From contig JADGJG010000421.1 in the NCBI GenBank assembly GCA_027596195.1, forward strand, positions 1 through 20,587: a DNA stretch of 20,587 nt, read 5' to 3'. A model generated the notes under the pieces. The model saw only the letters and a program-made list of their open reading frames with translations. It was not told where the DNA came from and ran no database searches. Position 1 is the first letter of the stretch; the number at the start of each line of letters is the position of its first letter. Source of the stretch: Podochytrium sp. JEL0797 (taxonomy: Eukaryota; Chytridiomycota; Chytridiomycetes; Chytridiales; Chytriomycetaceae). Both the position numbers and the translations under genes were made by a program. This document shows, piece after piece, positions 1-8,518 of the stretch.

Positions 1-2856
1 TCCCATGTCTTCAAACGCGCCGCCTCCACCCCCTCCTCCCATGTCTTCAAACGCGCCGCCTCCACCCCCTCCTCCACCCTTCAGTATGTTATTTGTCTTT
101 CAGGTTGGATTTTTGTTGACACGAACGCGATTGAATTAGTTCCGGGACCCCCCGCGCCTCCACCACCACCTCCTCCACCTGGAATGGGAATGGGACCGCC
201 ACCACCACCTCCTCCACCTATGGCCGGTAAGTCAATGTCCTTCCCCGTGGTTTGCATGAGCGAATTTTGCCGCGTGGGATTCGATACTGGATCGGTTTGA
301 GAATTGGGGGCGCGGGTGGTTGAGATTTCGGAAATCAAACGTGTGGGGTGGAAAGCGGAAGATAACTTTTGTTGCATTTTTTTTGTACCCTCGCCTTGGA
401 GCGCTGTTATGAACTTTGTTTTCTCGAATAGGTGGACCTCCACCCCCTCCCCCGCCCGCTCCTCCTATGATGGGTAAGCTTCCGTTTTTGATTGCTTTGG
501 TTCTATATTCCAGGCAACAACGCGAACGGGACGCAAAATCGAGTCTGTTTCTGAAAAACTCTGATTTTTTTAGGCGGCCCACCCCCACCCGCCCCACCCA
601 TGATGGGCGGCGGCCCCCCACCCCCACCTCCCATGATGGGAGGCCCCCCCGCACCCCCCGGAATGGCCATGCACCGCCCCCCAGCCAAAGCCACGAACCT
701 GTCCTCGAAACCGCTCAAATCGCTCAACTGGACCAAAATTCCGCCCATCAAAATCAAGGAAACGGTGTTTGCGACGCTGGATGACGCGAAAGTGCATGAA
801 CAGTTGCGGGACAGTTATAGCGAGTTTGAGGAGTTGTTTGCGGCGAGGGAGTTGAAGGAGATGAAGCGGGATGCGACGAAGGGGAGTTCGGAGAGTATTG
901 GTATGTTATTTTTTGTGGAGGGAGTTTTGGTTGTGGATTTGTGTTTTTTAATTGTTGAGTAGGTGGCGGGAGTAAAGAGATTACGTTCTTGGACAGCAAG
1001 CGGAGTCAGAATACCAGTTTAGTTGTTTCCTTGCGCCTTGTTTCTCTGAATTTTGTTCTCACCTCGCTCCTTCCGCAGACATCATGCTCAAAGCCATCAA
1101 AATGAGCCCCGCCGTAATCGCGCAAGCCGTCGAAAACTGCGACCTCCAAACCCTCAAACAATTCATCATCCACGAACTCCTCAAAGTCGTACCGACCGAC
1201 GACGAACTCCAATCCATCAAGCAGTACGAAAACGAAGTGGGGAACCTGGCTGTTGCGGAAAAGTTTTTCCAGGCCCTCTCGGGGATTTCATCGTACGAGC
1301 AGAAACTGAAGGCCATGTATTTTCAGTCGAGTTATGATGAGTTGATTGATGATGTGGAGAATATGATGAGTTGGTTGAAGAGGGCGACGTGGGATGTGAG
1401 GGATGGAAAGAAGTTTAAGGAGTTGTTGACGGTATGATTATTTTTCTTTGGGGGGAGCGCATCGTTTTTGGTGTCTGACTTTTCTTGGGCAGATCATTTT
1501 GGCGCTCGGAAATTACATGAACTCAGGGCAACGAGGTGGAGCATATGGATTCAAGCTCAACACTCTGTTGAAGGTTTGTTTGAATTTCGCTTGAATTCAC
1601 GCAAATTCGTATCTGAACGTGCTCTTGTTTTTTTTTCGCAGCTCGTTGACACCAAATCATCGATCCAAGCGCGCAAACACACACTCCTCCACTACTTGAC
1701 TGAACTGATGCCAAGAAAGTTCCCGCACGTGGTTGGATTCCAGGACGAGCTTTCCCACGTGGATGACGGCGCCAAAGGTGAAAAAACTCAACGTTTTTTG
1801 CTGATCGCAATGATTCCAATCCAACTTTTTTTTTCTATAGTCACGATCCCTCAAATCCGCCAAATCATTGTCACTATCCGCGACAACCTCACCTCCATCA
1901 AATCCCTGCTCGTCAAACTCGAAAAGGAACCCAGCGGCTTCGCATACTACCAAAAACTGAACGCCTTCTACACGGGCGCGTTCGCCACGTACCAAGACGT
2001 GGACGCGCGGTTCAAAACGATTGAGAAGGATTTCGAAACGATTGTCGTGTTGTATGGGGAGGATGTGAAGACGACGACTCCGGAAGAGTTTTTTGGGGTG
2101 TTTAGTAAATTCGTGGCGGGGTATAATCAGGCCAAGTTGGATAATGAGCTGGCGGCTGCGAAGTTGATTGAGGATGAGAAGAAGGAGGCTGTGAAGAGGG
2201 TGAGATTTTTCTTTTTTTGTGAGCTTGTTGTCTTTGCAGTGGTTGAGTTTCTTCGCGGTTTTAGAACATGGAGGAACGCCGCAAAAAGAAGCGAGAAGCC
2301 ATCATTCGCGTCAAGGACAAGGACTCTGGCGAGGCGGGTATCAGTGCCGCGGATGGACCGTTGGATGACTTGATTTCCGCGATTCGAACTGGTAAATACC
2401 TTCCGATTTCTGTGCAAATGAGAGGCGAAATTGCTTACGCTTCTTCCAGGTAAGGCATTTGGCGGATTCTCTGACGCACCTGCCCGCAAGAGAGTTGTCA
2501 ATTCCACCACCGTTCGCGACACAAGCCCTTCCGCCACGGAACGGTTCTCAACCGCCACAGAAGGCCGAAAGGAGTCCATATTTTCCGCCGTCCCGAACCA
2601 AGAGAACATCAACATCGCGGCGAGGAAGCATCAAGACAAGGAGTCTGGAGGATCCGCGAAAACGCGGGACGCGAACAACAAGGCTTCCACCTCGACTTTG
2701 AGCGGCAGTGCATCAAGTTTGGAGAGTGTGTCCTCGGCGGCGGCGGCAGCCGGTGGGAGGAAGAGTCCCGAGAAGGATTTGTTGAGTGTGTTGGTGGGTG
2801 GCAAGAAGGGACGTGTTCGTTCGGATTCGAGGAATCGATCTCCGTTGCGGGAGTAA
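1..2856 (+). CDS. Diaphanous-related formin, 3' part (FH1-FH2-DAD), 5' end outside window
   Basis: Actin nucleator and elongator. Exons: <1-83, 140-226, 432-473, 574-900, 963-1016, 1079-1431, 1493-1573, 1642-1777, 1841-2199, 2265-2391, 2450-2856; phases agree at every junction, giving 684 visible residues. Residues 1-110 are an FH1 of polyproline runs broken by MSSNA, GMGMG and MMGG. FH2 runs from [13 protein letters not shown] (about residue 113) to about 507, with the family hallmarks [29 protein letters not shown] and LVDTKSS. A basic helix ([10 protein letters not shown]) leads to a DAD-like autoinhibitory motif, [16 protein letters not shown], near residue 534, followed by ARKRV. By family knowledge FH1 binds profilin-actin, FH2 dimers ride barbed ends, and DAD binds an N-terminal DID released by Rho GTPase; the GBD/DID half would lie upstream of the window. 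A Ser-rich, basic tail of about 130 residues follows DAD. The family call is firm; the first intron (84-139) is the least certain. Confidence 0.94.
5..76 (+). repeat. 36-nt tandem repeat in formin FH1
   Basis: Two consecutive 36-nt units (5-40 and 41-76), identical except for the last base, each encode MSSNA followed by seven prolines. The four bases before unit 1 (tccc) match the end of a further unit, so the array probably extends left of the window. Each unit adds one polyproline track, so copy number would set profilin-binding capacity. Confidence 0.9.
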
Positions 2857-3122
2857 TCTCGCTCGGGCGGGCGTTTGATTTACAAGTTATTTATTCGCAG
2901 AGAAATAGAGAACCTACATAATTTATGAGAAAGTTGCCTAGTCTAAATTCAGCCTTTTTAATAAATGTAGAAAAACGTTGGAGAAATGGGACTTCCTTGG
3001 GCCTAAAACGCAGAGGTTAATAGTTCTACTTATTAACCAACATTTTAAAGAGAAGCACTTGTTGGCCCGTTGTTTCGGCCGCGTCCGTCGGAAACAAAAA
3101 TTGTCACCCGAAATTGAAACAC
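2857..3122. other. Intergenic spacer, formin 3' end / permease 5' region
   Basis: This gap of 266 nt lies between co-directional genes. An AATAAA hexamer at 2960-2965, 104 nt after the formin stop, is a candidate polyadenylation signal. The frame of the following permease is open back to a TAG at 3021-3023 but has no ATG before 3123, so the permease promoter and leader should lie here. No TATA-like element stands out. Short ORFs here look random. Confidence 0.5.
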
Positions 3123-5753
3123 ATGGACGAGAACATCCCACATATTGGCTTTACAATTGAAGCCCCAGATTCTCCTGGTACGGATATAGCCGGAAGGATC
3201 GGGCATGCATGCTCACGTCACCACGATTTAATTTCAATAATAGAAGTGGAGGATACCGCAACATTTGTCCACAAGGAAAACGACCACAAGCAAAACGATC
3301 TGCAACCACAAACAGCCGAAGGGGGGCACCAGGAGCATCTCTCAGGGCCTGCAAGACAGAGAAGAAACAGGAGGGAGGCGAGGGCCTCGGGTCACCATGT
3401 GGCAAGATCGTCAGCGCGTCTCGGAGCCGACAGTGCTTACGGGTTCGGAGTCAGCAGAGGCACTGGACTCGGAGCCAGTCGAGCTTCCGGACTGGGAGTC
3501 AGTATGGCTGGATCCGTGATGCGTAATAAGTTTGTCGCGGCCGTGGAACGCGCCGTTGGAGAAGAAACTTGTCAATACGAGGTGGTGACGGAGGTTTATC
3601 TTGAAAAGAGAGGTCTCGCGTTTCAAAGCGTGTCGGAATGGAACATGTACTTTTATTTTTTGGGATTGATTCTATGCTTGGGTATGTTTGGATTTGGATT
3701 TTATGCATGTTTTTTAAACTCGCGATCACCCAGGATGTTCCAACGCATGGAATGGTGCTCTTCTCTGGGGATATGGACCCGTGGTTGTCTCTGCGCTGAT
3801 TGCTGGACTCGCGGTAAGATTGCGGGAAATTTCGTAAGAATCGTAACATAATGAAACAAACCCTCCTCCTTTTTCGCAGTATACGTCTCTTGTCGTTATA
3901 ATGTCAGAAATGATGACGATGCTGCCATTCAGCGGTGGAATGGTGGGCTTCCCTCACCATTCTCAATCGATCTAATTTTAAATGGTTAAGGCGACTTTTG
4001 CGCGTTCTGCGTTCGGTCCATATATCGGATACCTCGTTGGCACATGTGAGGCCTGGGAATACACCCTGTTCGGAGCCCAGGCCGTGTGGCAATCCGGAAT
4101 TGTGCTCGCCACAGTTGAGTTTTTTTCTTCTTTAGTCCTCACCTCACCTCACCTATCCATTTCTAAACTTCCAAAAATAAAAGGCTGCCGGCGTGGACCT
4201 CAATTTCGCACCCCTCTTTTGGATTATCACGGTGGGTGTCGTTGCTGCGTGTCATGCTGCCGGAACAAAGTGGATCATGCGTTTCATCGCCCTCTGCCTG
4301 TTCATCAACGTGTCCGCAATGATTATCTTAGTTCTTCCGTCCCTCCCAACCTCCAATGTGTGGAACAACGCGCTTACGAGTGCAACATTCCTCTCGAATC
4401 CCATCACGAGCGACCCAATGAACTACATTGATCCAGCAACGGGTCAGAACAGCACAAGCTTTTCAACGTACTTGTTTCCATTTGGGTCGAATGGCGTGTT
4501 CCAAACGATTCCGACGCTCATGTGGACGTTTTTGGGCATTGAGGTGAAACCCCGTGCTTCCCCGCCTGCAGGCAAAATCTAAACTGTAAATCAAATAGGC
4601 CGCCCCTCTTTGCGTCGAGGAATCGGTTGACTTTGTCAAGAATGCTCCGAGAATCGCGTTGAAGGCACAAGCGACCATGTGGGCACTCGTGGGTAAGAAC
4701 CCCCTCCGCCCTCCCTTCTCTGTCTAAATAGTCAAAAACGTAATTTAGTGCTCACAATGACTATCGTGCCCACACTTGCTCCTGGAATCAATAATTTAAC
4801 GGCAGCGTTGGATCCGCTGATTCTAGTTTTCCAAGCAGCTCACGGCATTGAAACTGGCTCAATTGCATACAATGCCTTGTATTGTTGCTTGTTTTTGCCA
4901 AATCTTTGGCTGGCGTAAGTGAATCATTTCCTTGTCCATTTAATACATGTAAGCTTATCCGCTTCCCCAGAATGACATGTTACTCGTACGGTTGCTCTCG
5001 ACAAATTTATGGGCTCTCGCATATCGGATATTATGACAAGCGCCTTTCCGTTGTAAGTCAAAAAACAAAAATGCCCATTGGAGCAGTCGTACAGACGCTT
5101 GTGTTGTTTATGCTCGTTGCGTTGATTTTGCAATATGGTACGATTTCTTATTTCGGTTTCTTATTTCGTGACACGCGCTTGCACTCGCACTAGCGCGTTC
5201 TTACCCCTTTTCAAAACATTCTAGAGGCATCCGGCATTGTCCTTGTGGCACTCTTGAACGGATCACTTCTGTACGGAATGTGTGCCTACATTGGCACCGC
5301 TGCCGCCTACATCAAACTTAAAATTGTTTCTCCTCACATTAAGTACGAAAATGTTTTTTTGAAAGAAAAATTAAAATGCTTAACTCTTTTCGTTACAAAA
5401 GGCGCCCCTTTGACGCAGGTTACTTTCTCGGAATCACCTGCGCCGTGTTCCTCATCTGCTGCTGCGTAACAGCCATGGTGCAAATGTTCTCAACGGCCGT
5501 GTTTCGCGAAACCTTGCTCGTTTGCGTCGCCAAGGTGGGACTGCAGTTTCTCGAGTTTCTGTTGGTCCGTCGCCACCATATGGTCGAAACGCCTGAGGAG
5601 CAGTTTATTCAGGACAATTTGAACGAGCATGGATTGATGGCTGCACTGGAGGAGGAAGAGGAGGCGGATGCGAGTGCGTATCTTCAAGTTGGGGGCATGA
5701 GTGGTATGAATATGGCGTCAAAGGGGAATGTGGTTTATCCAGTGGCGGACTGA
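3123..5753 (+). CDS. APC-superfamily permease, ethanolamine-permease-like (copy 1)
   Basis: Predicted plasma-membrane transporter of amino acids or small amines. Exons: 3123-3681, 3734-3813, 3880-3942, 3991-4113, 4184-4543, 4599-4692, 4749-4914, 4971-5137, 5225-5342, 5402-5753; all phases agree, giving 693 residues. A cytosolic N-terminus of about 170 residues precedes hydrophobic segments beginning at MYFYFLGLILCLG. Family features: GYGPVVVSALIAGLAY, SEMMTMLPFSGGMATFARSA (TM3 region), WQSGIVLAT, and MWTFLGIEAAPLCVEES, matching the W-F-x-x-x-E-G-x-x-x-x-x-E-E region of EAT-type permeases. The tail carries HMVETPEEQFI and an acidic stretch. ATG 3123 is the first in a frame open since 3021. An inverted paralogue follows tail to tail. 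The substrate cannot be read from sequence: ethanolamine, amino acids or polyamines are all possible. The superfamily call is firm, the EAT subtype probable. Confidence 0.9.
3441..3512 (+). repeat. 24-nt degenerate tandem repeat in permease N-terminus
   Basis: Three consecutive 24-nt units encode GFGVSRGT, GLGASRAS and GLGVSMAG. They lie in the cytosolic tail just before the conserved membrane domain. The paralogue on the other strand has one comparable unit (YGIGASMAS), so the array may be a copy-1 expansion. Confidence 0.7.
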
Positions 5754-5851
5754 AGTTCTGGAAAATGTTTTTTTGTTTAAATTGATTGGTCAAAGCCCAA
5801 CCTCGAAAGCGACTCCATTTCTCAATAGACTCTTGATTTATGCCAACATGT
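5754..5851. other. Tail-to-tail spacer between the two permeases
   Basis: Only 98 nt separate the convergent stop codons (TGA 5751-5753 on +, TAA 5854-5852 on -), so both 3' UTRs and poly(A) sites must fit here or overlap the opposite gene. On the minus strand the copy-2 stop lies inside an AATAAA (5856-5851). No separate gene is visible. Confidence 0.5.
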
Positions 5852-8299
5852 TTATTCCAAGAGTGGCAAAGATTTAAGCGAGTCCTCCTTCTGCCCAATC
5901 GCAAGCCCGCTCTTCCTACTTGCATATACCTCTTTAAACTGCCCCGCGTCCGCAAGCTCATTACGACTCTCCGCCTCCTTGAGCCCATTCAAATTCAACT
6001 CGACATGGATAAACTGTTCTTCAGGAGTCTCAACCATATGAAAGCGCTGGTAAACAAGGAATTGGAGGTATTGGATCCCGATTTTGACGAGGCAAAAGTA
6101 GAGTGTTTCTCGGAACGCGACGGTGGCAAACATTTGGATCATGGAGGTCAGGCAGCAGGCAATGAGGTAGAGGGAGCAGGTGATGCCGAGAAAGTAGCCC
6201 GCGTCGAAGGGGCGTCTTGGAAAAAAAGGAGTTCATATGACAAAGGTGGCAGGTTAAAAAACCGAATCTCACTTGACGTGGGGTGAGACGATGCGAAGTT
6301 TAATATACGCAGCAGCCATACCAATGTAAGCAAACATGCCGTATAACAGCGAACCGTTCAAGAGAGCTGTGAGAACGACCCCTGACGCCTCTGTAAATTT
6401 TAAATATATGTATTAGTTTACTTTCCACCACTCATCCACAAAAAGAGCTTAATACTCTCGCACCATATTGCAGAATCAGCTAAACAGAATAGAGAAATCC
6501 GTTCAATCACGCGAAAGGAAGACAAAATTGAAGAAAATCAACATACAGCAACAGTCATGAAAAACACCAACGTAACAGCCACAGCCCCAATAGGAACCCG
6601 CGTCACTTCCCACACAACCGACAACCTCTTGGGGTAATACCCAATCAGTGAAAGCGCATAAATCTGACGCGAACAGGCAAACGAGAAACATGCCATCGCA
6701 AACAACAGGTTTGGTAGAAACAAACAACAATATAACGCGTTGTATGCGACTGAGTCGGGTTGGATGTTGTAAGTTGCCACAAACACTTCAATGAGGGGGT
6801 CCAACGCTGAAATCATGTGTGGATTTCCAACTAAAATCTGAGATTAATTTGCAAATAAAATTGAATGCGAGACGTACTTCCAGGAGCCAACATGGGAACC
6901 ACAATCATAGTGATCACTGCAATTTTCAATGTTCAAAACGTCTGACTCAAAACAAAATAAAAAGAAGTCAACTCAACTTGCAAGCGCAAACATGGTCGCC
7001 TGCGCCTTCAACGCAATCCTCGGCCCATTCACCGTAAATTTGACTGCCTCCTCACAACAAAGCGGAGCCGCTTCCACTCCCAAAAACGTCCACATTTGCA
7101 ACGGAATCGTTTGAAACACCCCAACAGATCCAAACGGAAACATGTAAGTCCCCAAACTGGTACTATTCATTCCCGTCTTCGCGTCCGTATTATCCATCAG
7201 CGCACCGGTGATGGGATTCGCGAGGTTCACGGACCCCAGGAGCGCGTTTTGCCACACATTGAGGTTCTTGAGAGACGGGATAATTAAAATGATCATTGCG
7301 GAGAGGTTGATGACGAGGCCGAGGGCAATCAAACGCATGACCCATTTAGTTCCAGCCACATGAGAGGCGGCCACGATGCCAACAGTTAAGATCCAGAAGA
7401 AGGGAGCAAAGACGAGATTCGCGTCAAAGGCCTGCATAAGAATAGAATGAATATTCGTTTCCTGATTGGCAGATGATCAAATACCGTCGCAAGAACAATT
7501 CCAGACTGCCACACGGCTTGAGAGCCCACAAAGACATATTCCCACATTTCGCAAGTCCCCACCAGAAATCCAACATGTGGACCGAACGCACTCCGCGCAA
7601 ACGTGGCCATTCCACCACTGAAAGGGAGCATTGACATCATTTCGGACAAAATGGTGACGAGCGCGAAATAAGCCAATCCTGCGATAATAGTTGATACAAC
7701 CACAGGTCCATATCCCCAAATAAGAGCGCCATTCCAAGCCAAAGAAAGTCCTTGAGGTAAAAAAAGAAAACGCAACCAAAAATCAGAATCGCAACCCCGC
7801 CCACAAAAACAAAAAACGCGTACCAAAACAAATTATTTACCCAAACTAATCATCAACCCCAAAAAATAACAATACATTCCCCACTCGGATACACTATTGG
7901 GCTCCAGCCCCCGCTTTTCCAAATACTCGTCAGTTGCTTCCGCATATTTGCATGTTTCCTCTCCAGCCACGCGTTCCATGATCCGCACGAGCTTGCTTTG
8001 CATGATACTGTGAGCAGCCGCACTGGAGGCCATACTTGCGCCGATTCCATATCGGCTCGATCTGGATTCGAGTCGTGACGACGACGGCATGGCGGGACTC
8101 ACAATGCGGGATTTGCGGATGGAGGAGAAGGGTTTCCGGGATTGTGAGCTCAGATCGTTGGGTATCGGGGAGAGGGGTGGTGATGAGATGGATGACCGCA
8201 GGGGTGGGAGATCTTGCACTGTTTTCGAGATGATGAGTGCGACGCGTGTTTTTTGAATCAGAGTCTTGGGTTACCATCCGCACTCTGCGAATCGGGCAT
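5852..8299 (-). CDS. APC-superfamily permease, ethanolamine-permease-like (copy 2)
   Basis: Paralogue of the plus-strand permease. Exons in transcript order: 8299-8275, 8218-7841, 7750-7485, 7431-6978, 6916-6878, 6830-6547, 6479-6464 (16 nt), 6390-6273, 6215-5852; phases agree, giving 647 residues. Matching segments include GYGPVVVSTIIAGLAY, LPFSGGMATFARSAFGP, MWTFLGVEAAPLCCEE, YNALYCCLFLPN, RPFDAGYFLGITC and HMVETPEEQFI. The first exon is my inference: ATG 8299 encodes MPDSQSAD, and a 56-nt GT...AG intron (8274-8219) joins it in phase to a Ser/Pro-rich tail. The frame after that acceptor has no ATG until 8090 (MPSSSRLESRSS), so translation from 8090 (unspliced first exon) is the alternative. 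The acidic C-terminal run of copy 1 is missing. Substrate unknown; the two copies may differ in specificity or stage of expression. Confidence 0.87.
6464..6479 (-). other. 16-nt microexon of permease copy 2
   Basis: Between donor 6546 and the next donor 6463, a 16-nt exon flanked by tttag and GTGCGA encodes LILQY plus one base. It restores the segment VALILQY(E), which copy 1 encodes without interruption inside its exon 4971-5137. Without it the frame is lost, because 16 is not a multiple of three. Confidence 0.8.
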
Positions 8300-8518
8300 G
8301 GAGAAAATGCAGAGATGAACGGAAGAGAACGGGAAAACAAAAAAAAATTTGTCAAGTTCGCTTTCGGTTTTGCAGTGCCCCGAATGGGGAAGGGTGTATG
8401 AGACCAAATGGGGTTCATGCACTTCGCAAGGACCAACGACCCAATTCCAGTCTCCCAAGTCTTACTTTTTTTCAAAAAATTAATCTCCCCATGCCCCCCT
8501 CATGCACAAACCCCCATT
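8300..8518. other. Spacer: 3' end of SH3/trefoil gene, 5' region of permease copy 2
   Basis: These 219 nt lie between two minus-strand genes. They should hold the 3' UTR of the upstream gene and the promoter of permease copy 2. An A-run at 8339-8347 reads as a T-tract on the coding strand. ORFs reading through here have no recognisable content. Confidence 0.4.

Noticed and set aside
81..999. Long antisense and alternate-frame ORFs over the formin FH1 region rich in Gly, Trp or Arg/Pro
   Set aside because: They are shadows of proline-codon runs (CCN read in other frames or on the other strand) and have no start context or domain content; the formin exons explain the region.
2938..3160. Small ORFs on both strands between the formin and the permease
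   Set aside because: They are under 70 codons, overlap each other, have random composition and show no splice or domain support.
3209..3526. Plus-strand ORFs in other frames over the permease N-terminal tail
   Set aside because: The frame that joins the conserved block VGEETCQYEVVTEVYLEKRGL and the membrane domain is open from 3123; the others end before it.
5840..6286. Plus-strand 148-residue ORF over permease copy 2 C-terminus
   Set aside because: It is antisense to a strongly conserved exon (HMVETPEEQFI, RPFDAGYFLGITC) and matches nothing I recognise.
7930..8475. 181-residue minus-strand ORF upstream of permease copy 2
   Set aside because: It runs out of frame with the conserved permease N-terminus, its start lies in the spacer, and it has no recognisable content.
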